Assembly: GCA_963921255.3 (NCBI GenBank) | Contig: CAWUEW020000003.1 | Coordinates: forward strand, 682,001-746,000 | Source of the DNA: JANSYL01 sp963921255 | GTDB taxonomy: Bacteria > Pseudomonadota > Alphaproteobacteria > Rhodobacterales > Rhodobacteraceae | Length of the DNA stretch: 64,000 bases | Reading direction: 5' to 3' | Shown here: one piece after another, positions 55,691-64,000 of the stretch | How the letters are laid out: each line of letters starts with the position of its first letter | Position numbering within the stretch: the stretch's first letter is position 1 | Translations under genes and position numbers: made by a program | Notes under the pieces: model-generated | What the model saw: the letters and a program-made list of their open reading frames with translations, nothing else | Databases searched by the model: none | Told to the model about the DNA's origin: nothing

Positions 55691-55770
55691 ACCGATTCCA
55701 ATCGGTAGGCAATCATTAGCGATCATTTATGGTGATCATTCAACGTAATACGATCACAAATGATCACAAC
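55691..55770. promoter_or_regulatory. Operator cluster between the DeoR-type regulator and kinase genes
   Basis: The gap has an inverted repeat ACCGATT-CC-AATCGGT (55691-55706). Four GATCA-containing boxes follow: GCGATCATT (55719-55727), GTGATCATT (55732-55740), ACGATCACA (55750-55758) and ATGATCACA (55760-55768). The last two are a 10-nt-spaced direct repeat, so on the same face of the helix. DeoR-family proteins often bind several spaced repeats. These are likely operators for both divergent units. Confidence 0.55.
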
Positions 55771-55785
55771 GCAAGGATAGCGGTA

Positions 55786-56727
55786 GTGTCTGCCCCCCCA
55801 AATCAACCGATGCGGATCGCCTGTCTGGGCGAATGCATGATTGAGCTGTCAGGTCTCGATACAGAAGGCGAGCAAGCTAGGCTCGGTGTGGCAGGGGACA
55901 CACTTAACACAGCGGTTTATCTGGCTCGCCTTTTGCCCCCGCATGCGGCCTCCATCAGTTATCTGACGGCGTTGGGTACAGATCATTTGTCACAGCGCAT
56001 CATGTCGTTCGTGGCAAGCGAGGGAGTTCACACAACCCATATTGCCCGCATTGAGGACAAGCTTCCCGGCATATACGCAATCGAACTGAATCAAGTGGGT
56101 GAGCGCAGCTTTCGATATTGGCGCAACGAGTCAGCGGCGCGATCAATGTTTCAATGCGGCGCATTGGATTTCAGAGCGCTTGGCGACTTCGATGTGATCT
56201 ACCTATCTGGAATCTCGCTTGCAATCTTGCCATACGACGTACGCGCTGCACTTCTTGCAAAGCTTGCTGAATTGAAATCGGTCGGGCGTGTGATCGCGTT
56301 CGACAGCAACTATCGGCGAAAACTCTGGCGCGACGTCGGTGACGCCCGGCTCGCGATCGACGCGGCATGGCAAGTTACCACAATTGCGCTCCCATCGATT
56401 GACGATGAAATCTGTTTGGAGGGCGTCGCCCCAGCCCAGAATGTCATCGGTCGTATATCTGATCACGGTCCAGATGAGGTCGTTCTAAAGCGTGGTTCGC
56501 ATGGACCACTGATCTCAGCAGGCGGCGGTCTACTTGAGGATGACTTCTCGCCGGCAGACTCCCTGGTCGACACGACCGCCGCCGGGGATTCATTCAATGC
56601 CGGATATTTGGCAGGACGGATTCTTGAACTTGATCCATTAGAGGCGGCGCATCTGGGGCACAGGCTGGCGGTACATGTCGTCGGGAAAGCGGGGGCAATT
56701 GTAGATACTGACGAGTTCGCGTTCTAA
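55786..56727 (+). CDS. PfkB-family sugar kinase (2-keto-3-deoxygluconate kinase-like)
   Basis: I prefer GTG 55786, which has AAGGA 8 nt upstream; ATG 55810 is the alternative. Residues from MRIACLGECMIELS match the KDG-kinase start. Further motifs are GVAGDTLNTAVYLARL, YWRNESAARSM, FDSNYRRKLW and the catalytic DTTAAGDSFNAGYLAG, in which the Asp is the base. KDG kinase makes KDPG for the Entner-Doudoroff route. Divergent orientation to the DeoR-type regulator places it in the same regulon, hinting that the imported compound yields a 2-keto-3-deoxy acid. Confidence 0.92.
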   Translation: MSAPPNQPMRIACLGECMIELSGLDTEGEQARLGVAGDTLNTAVYLARLLPPHAASISYLTALGTDHLSQRIMSFVASEGVHTTHIARIEDKLPGIYAIELNQVGERSFRYWRNESAARSMFQCGALDFRALGDFDVIYLSGISLAILPYDVRAALLAKLAELKSVGRVIAFDSNYRRKLWRDVGDARLAIDAAWQVTTIALPSIDDEICLEGVAPAQNVIGRISDHGPDEVVLKRGSHGPLISAGGGLLEDDFSPADSLVDTTAAGDSFNAGYLAGRILELDPLEAAHLGHRLAVHVVGKAGAIVDTDEFAF

Positions 56728-56775
56728 CCTTGTGAAGGTCGCCAACGGGTTGAGATGCATACACTCTTTGCGCCA

Positions 56776-57756
56776 CTAGTGCCTCCAAGAAAGTGATTGT
56801 AGTAGCAGCTCGGGCAAAAGGGACTGCAGCGAGTCCTTCTTACTCTTTAGGACGGCATTTCGTGCCTGTATTGAGAGTGTTCCCGGGGACCTGTTCATGT
56901 CACTTGCAGCGCCCTTTATGGTGTTCCCGAGCGCGAGCGAGGCAACCACCTGCGCTTCGCGATCTGTCATCTGAGGATACTTTGCTCTTACCTTCTCGGC
57001 GGTCAGAAGCTCTGAGAGGTTCAGGAACCGCAGAACAATTACGTTCGTCATGCGATCGCTCAATTGAATCTTGAACGCGTCAATCGCGGAGAGACTGCCG
57101 TGAGACGTACGGTGCGCGAGGAACGCCCGGCGGTTGCCCTGTAGCTTCTCGCGGAGCTCTGCCAGGTCGAAGCCCAGATCATCAAAGTGGCTCGGTGCTT
57201 CGCCATCGTCGAACAGTGTGGATCCTCCGATGCTAGCGAGGAAGCGGCCGTTCTCCAGCATTAGGAAGGACACTGCACCAAGCGCGATGTCGGGGGAGCC
57301 TCCGTTGATCAAATGACTCTCAAAGTCGTCGTTCGCCACCAAAGCCGACAAGAACGCCTGTGCGGCAACTTCCGAGGGTTCTTCGTGAGCAAACCGATCC
57401 AGGTTGGCGCGATTGTTGCTCCGCTCGCAGACGACCCGTGTAAGGTTTCCGTCTCCAGCCTTTAGATGGCGGCAATAGATGACATCCCCAAACGCGTTAA
57501 ACAGCACGTATTGCCCCACACTGCTGTGCATCAAGGCGTTGGTTCGGAACGCAACACCATCGTACCCGCACACGGCCTCCTCGGGGCCTGTCCAGCCTTC
57601 GCTCATGCGCAGCTCGACGAGGTCACGTATCGCATCGCCGCCGGGCCGGGCGGTGAAGCCGAACAGCTCAAAAACATCCTCCAAGCCACCAACCGGACGC
57701 AGTTGAGCATCAAGCTGAAACTCAGCGATCTGGGGTTGCGATCCGAATTCCTTCAT
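56776..57756 (-). CDS. LuxR-type HTH regulator with unrecognised N-terminal domain (copy B)
   Basis: The start at ATG 57756 aligns with copy A and has a GGA 7 nt upstream; another ATG precedes it directly. The protein is the same as copy A from DAIRDLVELRMSEGW to NAVLKS (about 264 residues). It differs at the N-terminal 40 residues and the last 20 (KKDSLQSLLPELLLQSLSWRH). The LuxR-like HTH is fully conserved. Unlike copies A and C it has no Hint gene beside it, and it is convergent with the KDG kinase. It was probably copied, or converted, from copy A. Confidence 0.82.
   Translation of the reverse strand: MKEFGSQPQIAEFQLDAQLRPVGGLEDVFELFGFTARPGGDAIRDLVELRMSEGWTGPEEAVCGYDGVAFRTNALMHSSVGQYVLFNAFGDVIYCRHLKAGDGNLTRVVCERSNNRANLDRFAHEEPSEVAAQAFLSALVANDDFESHLINGGSPDIALGAVSFLMLENGRFLASIGGSTLFDDGEAPSHFDDLGFDLAELREKLQGNRRAFLAHRTSHGSLSAIDAFKIQLSDRMTNVIVLRFLNLSELLTAEKVRAKYPQMTDREAQVVASLALGNTIKGAASDMNRSPGTLSIQARNAVLKSKKDSLQSLLPELLLQSLSWRH
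56843..57636 (-). repeat. 794-bp duplicated segment (inverted partner at 34685-35478)
   Basis: Same block as in copy A, in opposite orientation and about 21 kb away. Inverted identical blocks of this length can recombine and invert the intervening DNA (35.5-56.8 kb). Confidence 0.85.
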
Positions 57757-58325
57757 CATTTTTTCCGTTGCCTTTGCCAAAGCCTCACCCGGTGGACTGC
57801 CGACAGGCGTCCAAGGATTGGTTCTGACGGTCTGTTACGACGGCTAGTGCTCGTGGACGCTCATTTCCGTAAGACATCGGACTGCAAGCACTTTGATTAG
57901 CTGCCCACGATACTCTGGATCCGCAAAAACAGTGTCGCGGAAGTCCGAGGTATCAAGCCTGTGTTCTAGAAGATCAGAATAGCTTTCTTCGTTCGCGGTG
58001 TTGTTTCACAGCGCCCCAAGATCGAAGACACGGGTCACGCCGTTCTGATTGCGCAGGTTGCCGCCATACGCCAACCGTCCTCGAGCTCAGCAACGAAAAC
58101 GCCGAACATCGGCCATCGCGCTGCCGGACGAAGGACTTGAACACACACTACGTGAACTGGCTGATCAAAGAGGCCGGACAGCACGATCTCCGGCCAGTCG
58201 ACAATAATTTCGCGCCCTCCCTCAAAAAGAACTTTTCACCAAGGCGCCAAGGTTGACGCTGTCTACCGATACGGAAGTAAGCTTGGGGGTTGACGGTGTC
58301 AACTCAAATTATCAAGTAGTGGTTC
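57757..58325. other. Gap with possible gene remnants
   Basis: No intact gene is supported. On the minus strand near 58005-58070 a short frame reads YGGNLRNQNGVTRVFDLGAL before a stop and looks like the end of some protein, but I cannot name it. The 40 bp before the TetR gene at 58326 are AT-rich and may hold its promoter. Confidence 0.3.
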
Positions 58326-58964
58326 ATGGACATAGAAAACGAAGCCGGTTCCGTGGAAAATTCGACCTCGACGTTGCGGGATGCCTGCCTCGAAAAGGCA
58401 CTCGAAGCGATAAGGGAAAAAGGCGTTGAGGGGCTGAGCCTGCGAGAAGTCGCTCGTCGGCTGAACGTCAGCCACCAAGCACCATACAAGCATTTTCCCT
58501 CAAAGGATCACCTGCTCGCCGAGGTCATTAGGCACTGCCTTCGTGATTTTGCACAGCATCTGAGGGCAAGCCGTCGGCCTGAAGGTGGAACGCCCGTTCC
58601 TGCGGCGGATGCCCTGCGCTCGCTTGGGCAGTCGTACCTTGGTTACGCCGCGACGCATCCACTTGAGTACCGGCTTATGTTTATGACGTCCTGGCCTGAA
58701 GTGTCTCGTGAACTCGGTCTGGCTTCGGATGCCCGCGCTGCTTTCGAAATTCTCGGAGAGACGCTTAAAGCAGGGAAGCAATACCCATCAGCTAAAGATA
58801 GAGATCGTGACGCGATGTTCATTTGGAGTGCCATCCACGGAACAGCCAGCATACTTCAGAGTGAAGCGATGGCCTATCTTACTATCGAACCGGAAGAGAT
58901 CGAAGCTTCGGTCTCGCACGGGTTCTCGATTGTGGAAACTTTGATATCTCCGAGGCAGCCGTAG
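58326..58964 (+). CDS. TetR-family transcriptional regulator
   Basis: The 212-residue protein has the TetR HTH (LRDACLEKALEAIREKGVEGLSLREVARRLNVSHQAPYKHFPSKDHLLAEVI, residues 17-68) and a TetR_C_33-like C-terminal domain (YLGYAATHPLEYRLMFMTSWPEV...). It resembles the TetR protein at 21417 in its C-terminal design. No divergent or co-directional target gene is adjacent, so its targets are unclear. Confidence 0.92.
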   Translation: MDIENEAGSVENSTSTLRDACLEKALEAIREKGVEGLSLREVARRLNVSHQAPYKHFPSKDHLLAEVIRHCLRDFAQHLRASRRPEGGTPVPAADALRSLGQSYLGYAATHPLEYRLMFMTSWPEVSRELGLASDARAAFEILGETLKAGKQYPSAKDRDRDAMFIWSAIHGTASILQSEAMAYLTIEPEEIEASVSHGFSIVETLISPRQP

Positions 58965-59196
58965 ATCACAGGTAAATGGCGTTTGCCATCATGAGTTGTG
59001 CAGTCATAGTTTTGCGAGCCCGCAGGAAAGTGTGGCGCTTCATTTCCCGCGACTCTTGAACGATTTTTGCCGGGCAAAACATACGGGTTTCTTAGAGCAA
59101 TGAAACTACTGTCTGCCAGACACAGTTGGTTCATCAACCAGCCGCAAATAAGTCTGACCGCCGCCGCAGGAGCCTACGTCAGCCTACAAATCACAC

Positions 59197-59424
59197 TCAA
59201 GTATCCTCCAACAATCTTCCTGCACTGACCCCCAACGCCAGCGACACTTTATAGACGTTGTCTAGCGAGATGTTCTGCTCTGAGCGTTCGACGGCACTGA
59301 GATAAGTGCGATTGAGGTTTGCTTCTGCGGCCAACCGTTCCTGCGACCACCCGCGTTCGGCACGCAGCTTGCGCATATTGCGAGCTAGAGTGTCGCGGAG
59401 TGGGCTTTTCTCGGTACGTTTCAC
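59197..59424 (-). CDS. Small XRE-type HTH regulator
   Basis: The 75-residue protein is nearly all a Cro/C1-type HTH: LARNMRKLRAERGWSQERLAAEANLNRTYLSAVERSEQNISLDNVYKVSLALGV. The short form with an RTYLSAVER recognition helix is common in alphaproteobacteria. It diverges from the secreted protein at 59520 across 95 bp. Confidence 0.88.
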   Translation of the reverse strand: MKRTEKSPLRDTLARNMRKLRAERGWSQERLAAEANLNRTYLSAVERSEQNISLDNVYKVSLALGVSAGRLLEDT

Positions 59425-59519
59425 CCTTCTGTTCTTGAGTTTCGACGGTTTTGAATCTTCCGGTTTTAAGAGACATTCGTGTCAGCCTGGTGTGATCAGC
59501 AAGTAGGGGAGTTAGAACA

Positions 59520-59807
59520 ATGAAGACTGTGTGGTTGGTTTCCGCGGCCTTGTTAACAGCGACCGCAGCCTTCGCGGCGCCACTTGGGGAAGATGCGATC
59601 TACCGACACGATTGGTCTCGAGACTGGGCGCAAGAACTTGCCAATGAATCGAGCACGCTCATACGGCGGGCAGGGTATCGTTGTGACAGTGTTTCATCGA
59701 TCAATCGAACGAACGTTCGCCCGGTGTTTAGGATCACCTGCAACAACTACAGCTACAGGTATGAGATTGAAGATCGGGGAGGGCGCTGGGTTGTGACGCT
59801 TCGCTAG
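59520..59807 (+). CDS. Small secreted protein
   Basis: The 95-residue protein has a signal peptide (MKTVWLVSAALLTATAAFA-AP). The mature part of 76 residues (ELANESSTLIRRAGYRCDSVSSINRTNVRPVFRITCNNYSYRYEIEDRGGRWVV) has two Cys and a PepSY-like strand pattern (YxIEDxGGRW). It is probably periplasmic. GGGGAG lies about 11 nt upstream. The function is unknown. Confidence 0.75.
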   Translation: MKTVWLVSAALLTATAAFAAPLGEDAIYRHDWSRDWAQELANESSTLIRRAGYRCDSVSSINRTNVRPVFRITCNNYSYRYEIEDRGGRWVVTLR

Positions 59808-59874
59808 ACGCACGTCCGAGACGCAGCCTGACGCGTGTCTCGATGGGCGTATTCCAGTGCGCTTTGGCCAACGG

Positions 59875-61296
59875 CTAGTTTCGTTTGTCGCCGGGCAGGG
59901 GTCTCTTCATCCGGATACGCCGGACGAACAGGCTCAAGGCATCGACTTGGTCATCGTGTCGGCCCTCGGGAAAGGCCAACAGTTCTCGCCGCAGATCCTG
60001 GAAGTAATCCTCTTGGGGAAGGAGCGCGATCCGACCGTTTTCAATAAACGACACAGCGACATTGAAGCGTTCTTCCTTGGAGCCTTTCGGCGGGAGCAAC
60101 CGGAACTCGCGGTGGCCCGCGTTTCTCAAGTCAGCGACCATAGCGCTGCCGTTGGCACTCTCCTCTACCACAACACGTTCGGGCCGCCATTTTTCGAACT
60201 GCCGGATCGCCTCAGTTTTGAGAGCGTCGAACTTCATCTTGCGGCGGACGACGTCGAGCACAACCCAACGTTCGTCGTTCCAGCCAAACGTCATGCCGAC
60301 GGAGTAATCGCAATCGGGGCCATCTTTGATGGCTGTATCCCAAGTCTGGATAGTGCGTAGCCAACGGTGATCACGTGCCAGCCCGTCCAGCAGTGACACT
60401 TTCGAGAAGTCCAGCATGGAACTGCCGGCGGATGCGGGGTCTTGTTGATACTGCGTTGCAAAGGCCGCTGGCCCTATATCTGCGCGGATCGCATCGAGTG
60501 CCGCGCGATGTTCCCGCGAAGGTGCAAGAACGTCGCCGTTCGATCGGGTCCAGCGGTTTCCTCTGTAGAGGAAATGGGTCTCTTCCTGAGTTGCAATGGC
60601 AGGGAGATTTAGGTGATCGAAGGTCCCACGGTCCTGGAGATGTGCGATCAAATCGTCCTGGTGAAGGCGTTGTTGAACCACCAGCACGCTGCCTTCGGAT
60701 TTGTCGTTTAGACGTGAGTAGAGCGTTTCGTCGAAGAACCGACGCGCCTCTTGGCGCTTTGCGTCTGAACTCGCATCCTTGGCCTTCATGATGTCATCGA
60801 CGATGATCAGATCCGCCCCCATACCTGTGACGGAGCCGCCGATGGTAACGGCACGCCTCCCACCACCTTGCGCTGTCACGAACGCGGTGGCAGTGGCGCG
60901 CTTCGGTCGAATGGCCGCTTCCGGAAAGACACTCCGATAAAACCCACTTTCCACAAGCGTCCTGAACTTGCGTGCGAGGTCGGTCGCAAGATCGTCAGCA
61001 TAGCTCGCCACCATAATCTGCAGCCTTGGGTTCAGGCCAAGTATCCAGGCGCACAAGATGACCGACGTGGTGATGGACTTGAGGTAACGCGGCGGCATCG
61101 TCACCATGAGACGTCCGCCGTCCTTCAATGCCGCAGTTTGGAGCGCAAAGCACAAGGCCTCCAGATAATCGTCGCGCGCCAGTTTTATCTGCGGCTCAAT
61201 GACCTCGATGGCCCCCATCAAAAAGATAAGGAGGTTGTCTTGGCGCAAAGCATTTGCCGCGCGCGCATCTATGTCCGCGTTATTCGGAGGTGTCAT
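59875..61296 (-). CDS. Phage terminase large subunit
   Basis: The 473-residue protein has an ATPase half with a Walker-A-like MPPRYLKSITTS and Walker B LIIVDD. The nuclease half has TWDTAIKDG, VVVEESANG and GRHDDQVDALS, the acidic residues of the RNase-H-like packaging nuclease. It cuts and packages phage DNA into capsids. It overlaps the DUF5681 gene by 17 nt. No portal, capsid or tail genes follow in the window, so this is a prophage or transfer-agent-like remnant. Confidence 0.92.
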   Translation of the reverse strand: MTPPNNADIDARAANALRQDNLLIFLMGAIEVIEPQIKLARDDYLEALCFALQTAALKDGGRLMVTMPPRYLKSITTSVILCAWILGLNPRLQIMVASYADDLATDLARKFRTLVESGFYRSVFPEAAIRPKRATATAFVTAQGGGRRAVTIGGSVTGMGADLIIVDDIMKAKDASSDAKRQEARRFFDETLYSRLNDKSEGSVLVVQQRLHQDDLIAHLQDRGTFDHLNLPAIATQEETHFLYRGNRWTRSNGDVLAPSREHRAALDAIRADIGPAAFATQYQQDPASAGSSMLDFSKVSLLDGLARDHRWLRTIQTWDTAIKDGPDCDYSVGMTFGWNDERWVVLDVVRRKMKFDALKTEAIRQFEKWRPERVVVEESANGSAMVADLRNAGHREFRLLPPKGSKEERFNVAVSFIENGRIALLPQEDYFQDLRRELLAFPEGRHDDQVDALSLFVRRIRMKRPLPGDKRN

Positions 61297-61711
61297 CGTT
61301 CAGCTCCTCCGCAAAATGTTCCGGATCGAGATCTAGCTGGCGGAATAACTCTTGGAGAGCCGCCTTGTTATCCTCGGCGGTCGGCTCAGTCCCATCGGGG
61401 GCGGTGTTGCCGTCGCCGCCCGCTGATGACGCGCGCGCCGATAGCTTGAAGAGGACGTCAGCGGCTTTCAGGTCGCCACGAAGAGCCCGTTTCGCGACCA
61501 CGGTAAGCATGGCTTCCAAGGCGCTCACGCGTTTCTCGGTGCCGTTTTCAGTCATTCGGATCTTCCGACTGAGCACCTTCTGGACCACATCATCCAAAGA
61601 TGGCTTGCCTTTGGGACGGCCCTTGGGATTGCCGGACTGACCCGGCTTGAACTGCCCTGACTTCGGAGGGCGTCCATACCCGACCCGCTCGTCATCTGGA
61701 GTGTCAGTCAT
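61280..61711 (-). CDS. DUF5681-domain protein, probable small terminase partner
   Basis: ATG 61711 is chosen because the extension overlaps the methyltransferase gene further. The 143-residue protein has the DUF5681 hallmark GYGRPPKSGQFKPGQSGNPKGRPKGKPS near its start, followed by ALEAMLTVVAKRALRGDLKAADVLFKL. This domain is regularly found just before TerL in alphaproteobacterial prophages, so a DNA-recognition role in packaging is likely. Confidence 0.85.
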   Translation of the reverse strand: MTDTPDDERVGYGRPPKSGQFKPGQSGNPKGRPKGKPSLDDVVQKVLSRKIRMTENGTEKRVSALEAMLTVVAKRALRGDLKAADVLFKLSARASSAGGDGNTAPDGTEPTAEDNKAALQELFRQLDLDPEHFAEELNDDTSE

Positions 61712-63092
61712 GATCTTCCTCCTCCGAGCTGGTCGAAGCGGCAAGGCTGTTCCAGGTCTGCCCAGTGCCAACAAGGACAGCCTCTTCGCCTGTCAGAAGT
61801 TGCCAGCGGCGGATCGTGACATCGACGTATGCCGGATCGATTTCGATGAGGCGGGCGCGCCGGCCGGTGCGCTCCGCCGCAAGAAGTGTCGAGCCGGAGC
61901 CCCCGAACAGATCGAGCACAAGGTCCCCGCGATCGGTCGCGTCCCGGATCGCGTCTTCAAGCATGGCGACCGGCTTAACTGTCGGATGGTCGGCCAGGTC
62001 CGCCGCGCGGTTCGGTCCAAAGCTGTTCACACCAGGGTACCGCCACACATTGGTGCGATTGCGGCCGTACCGGCCAAGCTGGACATTGTTGGTATGTGTT
62101 CCACCAGAGGCTCTGAAGATGAAGCATAGCTCATGCTGAGATCGGTAGAAGCTGCCCATCCCTGCATTGGATTTGACCCAAACTGCGAGATTGATCTGCT
62201 CTAAATCTGAGGCCCGTGCCGCAGCGCCGAGCTCGCTCGTGTGGCGCCAATCCATGAAGCACATGATCACCGCACCGGGTGCGGAACAGGTCTTCGCGTT
62301 GGTGAGCGCGGTCGTCAGGAACCGTGTGAAGGCGTCAGACCCCATTTCTCCGGACGCCATGGCAAACTCGCGGTGGGCACGTTTGCCGCCGGTGCGCACA
62401 TGACCATTGATCGGTACGTCGTAGGGTGGGTCGGTCAAAACCATACGCGCCGCACCCGGTGCGGAGACCAATTCGCAGCTTGCAGCTTCAAGGGATGAGC
62501 CACAGTAAACCTGGTGACGACCCACTTGCCAGAGGTCGCCCAGTTTTGCGACGGGTTCCCCTGCATCTGGTTCCGCCAAGTGCTCGGTTGGATCCTCTGA
62601 GTCCTCTTGAAGAAGAATGTCGAGTTCAGCAGTTTCAAATCCAACCGCGCTCAAGTCAAAGGACAGGACCCCGTTTTGCTCAAGGTCTGCGAGGTCTTCG
62701 AGCTCGATGCGAAGGCGGCCTAAATCCCAATCGCTGTTTTCGGCGAGCTTGTTGTCAGCAATGCGGTAAGCCTTGATCTGCTCGTCGGTTAAATGCTCCG
62801 CCCGAATGACCGGGACATAATTACCACCGAGTTCACGCACCGCTTGTAGTCGGCCATGACCCGCAACAACGCAGTTATTCGCGTCAACGATGATTGGGTT
62901 GATAAACCCAAAGGCCTGTATAGAGCTCTTGAGTTGTGCGATTTGCTCCGGGGAATGCTTGCGTGGATTGCGTTGATAAAGGTGGAGCTGTGACGGGCGA
63001 AGGTATTCCAGTTCCAGCTTCTGATCGGCCAGTGGAACGGTCCGCCGCTTTCGCTTCCGCACTCTGGCGCGTCTTGTTGTCGAGTTGTCCAT
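61704..63092 (-). CDS. ParB-domain DNA methyltransferase (N4/N6 type)
   Basis: The 462-residue protein has a ParB/Srx-like N-terminal domain (NPRKHSPEQIAQLKSSIQAFGFINPIIVDANNCVVAGHGRLQAVRELG, residues 42-90). A methyltransferase domain follows, with motif IV LTDPPYDVPIN before motif I VLDLFGGSGSTLLAAERTGR, the beta-class order. It probably methylates adenine or N4-cytosine to protect phage DNA. It forms an overlapping operon with the DUF5681 and TerL genes. A basic N-terminus (RRARVRKRKRR) should bind DNA. Confidence 0.92.
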   Translation of the reverse strand: MDNSTTRRARVRKRKRRTVPLADQKLELEYLRPSQLHLYQRNPRKHSPEQIAQLKSSIQAFGFINPIIVDANNCVVAGHGRLQAVRELGGNYVPVIRAEHLTDEQIKAYRIADNKLAENSDWDLGRLRIELEDLADLEQNGVLSFDLSAVGFETAELDILLQEDSEDPTEHLAEPDAGEPVAKLGDLWQVGRHQVYCGSSLEAASCELVSAPGAARMVLTDPPYDVPINGHVRTGGKRAHREFAMASGEMGSDAFTRFLTTALTNAKTCSAPGAVIMCFMDWRHTSELGAAARASDLEQINLAVWVKSNAGMGSFYRSQHELCFIFRASGGTHTNNVQLGRYGRNRTNVWRYPGVNSFGPNRAADLADHPTVKPVAMLEDAIRDATDRGDLVLDLFGGSGSTLLAAERTGRRARLIEIDPAYVDVTIRRWQLLTGEEAVLVGTGQTWNSLAASTSSEEEDHD

Positions 63093-63743
63093 ATTTTGTG
63101 CTCCTGTACTTTGGAGCCCCTAATTATGGACATAAAAGCCATCCGCGCAACAAGACGTCCGGAAAATCAGTCGTCGACAGAAAAGTGAAATTAAATCAAT
63201 GTATTGATCAAAGTATCGTGAAAAAGAGGGTGCAACAAATCTGTTTACACGAGATCTTTCCCTCTCTCAGCGGCACGGTTGGTCACGTCCACTTCGCCTC
63301 TTCAGCTCGAGTGATCTCCGTGCAAAATCCAATGGATTCCCTGTTATTCCCTGTTCCGGTTTTAGGGAATTCTGCGTTAAGAGATTGGATTCACGAAAGA
63401 ATTCGGAGCGCTGAATGGCAAAACAGTGGATTTCCCCCAAGATTTCCCTGATGTTTCCCTGTTTAACAGGCCCAAACAGAGACGCGTTCGAAAAAGTCTG
63501 CCAGCACCGCCACCCACCTTTCGATATTGGTCTTGTCAGATCACACCGACCTGCGCGCGCCAGAGGCGCTTGGGTTCTGGTTTCGGTGGCGTTCTGCGGG
63601 AATAATCGCCTTGCAGAACCAATTCTTGCGTCCTCGATTTCGAGCGGAGGGTCGGAATGGGAGGCCGAAGCCCATTCCTCGGACAGCACTCTTGGGAGGG
63701 CTTCATCATGTCGAGGAGCGGCGGGGGCTGACGGGTCATCGTG
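63093..63743. other. Gap with TTCCCTGTT repeats, no gene
   Basis: No frame is supported on either strand. The segment lies directly upstream of the phage methyltransferase and contains the direct repeats listed separately, so it may mark the edge of the inserted phage DNA or hold its control region. Confidence 0.4.
63336..63465 (+). repeat. Cluster of TTCCCTGTT direct repeats
   Basis: ATTCCCTGTT occurs twice in tandem (63336-63345 and 63346-63355). Variants follow at about 63443 (TTTCCCTGA) and 63455 (TTTCCCTGTTT), with an inverted TTTAGGGAA near 63360. Similar CCCTGTT-rich blocks are common beside islands in this bacterial group, from general knowledge. The role is unknown. Confidence 0.5.
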
Positions 63744-64000
63744 TCAGTTGTTCAGAAAGCTTCGGATCGCGGCGAGCGTTGCATCCGGGTTGTCCCAAAC
63801 AACGTCGTGTCCGGCCCTTGGAATGGTGACCAACTCCGCATTCGTGAAGTGGCGAAGATGCTGCTGTTGCAGCGCTCCCAACCAATCGTTGCACGCTCCA
63901 CGCATCAGCAAGACAGGCCCCCGAAACGCGGACAGTTGCGATCCAATGCGATCCACTTCGGCGGCGGGCGCGTCACGCCACGAGGCGCTGGATTGAGCCC
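63744..64000 (-). CDS. Alpha/beta hydrolase, C-terminal part (runs off right edge)
   Basis: The minus-strand frame is open to the window edge. It encodes the end of an alpha/beta hydrolase: LSAFRGPVLLMRGACNDWLG (the acid-strand region), then FTNAELVTIPRAGHDVVWDNPDATLAAIRSFLNN, in which AGHDV holds the catalytic His and the final helix follows. About 85 residues are inside the window. The substrate cannot be judged. Confidence 0.82.
   Translation of the reverse strand, partial: AQSSASWRDAPAAEVDRIGSQLSAFRGPVLLMRGACNDWLGALQQQHLRHFTNAELVTIPRAGHDVVWDNPDATLAAIRSFLNN

Noticed and set aside
59857..60360. A 167-codon plus-strand frame and others up to 61449
   Set aside because: They lie antisense to the terminase large subunit and lack motifs.

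Overview
The window is about 60% GC and looks like the chromosome of a marine alphaproteobacterium of the Rhodobacterales (Roseobacter-type). That assignment is inferred from several gene types: proteins with the Rhodobacterales-style Hint domain, an H-type lectin, an alphaproteobacterial H-NS-like protein, many LysR and SDR genes, MalK-type sugar ABC systems, and a terminase set built as ParB-methylase / DUF5681 / TerL. I found no tRNA, rRNA or CRISPR array.

Layout. (1) 1-9920: a GNAT gene cut by the left edge. Then come two overlapping genes, one for a secreted protein with six exact 114-residue repeats and one for a 2,103-residue secreted RHS/YD-repeat protein with a C-terminal HExxH motif and low-complexity tails. 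(2) 9900-13376: a 3.5-kb IS1595-family transposon inserted at the RHS 3' end. It carries, behind the transposase on the same strand, an EcoRI-family DNA methyltransferase (frameshifted), a DUF262-HNH nuclease and a 56-residue protein. (3) 14-17.6 kb: a two-domain glycosyltransferase and a decayed stretch. (4) 17.6-31 kb: a patchwork of LysR/TetR regulators with SDRs, a tautomerase, H-NS, a serine hydrolase, SnoaL-like and YceI periplasmic proteins, mixed with gene fragments.

(5) 31.1-43.8 kb: an island of four Hint-domain genes, one of them a 1,413-residue RTX/Calx-beta protein. With them are a frameshifted H-type lectin, an ECF sigma/anti-sigma pair, small secreted proteins and two LuxR-type regulators with an N-terminal region I do not recognise. 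A third regulator at 56.8 kb shares 794 bp, apparently identical, with the one at 34.6 kb, in inverted orientation. This island is the best candidate for an undescribed system. (6) 43.9-56.7 kb: a twelve-gene minus-strand catabolic operon for an unknown carbohydrate-like compound, with a divergent sugar kinase. It runs regulator, substrate-binding protein, two permeases, enoyl-CoA hydratase, SDR, mutarotase-like protein, ATPase, SMP-30 lactonase, second binding-protein-like gene, CaiB CoA-transferase. The regulator is a DeoR HTH and DeoR sensor with a periplasmic-binding-protein-like domain between them. (7) 58.3-64 kb: TetR, XRE and a small secreted protein, then a prophage packaging remnant, a repeat-bearing gap and a partial alpha/beta hydrolase at the right edge.

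Genes in the operons overlap by 4 nt or sit within a few bases, which supports most of the chosen starts. Several genes carry single-base frameshifts or in-frame stops. These may be real decay or assembly errors, and I flag each one.
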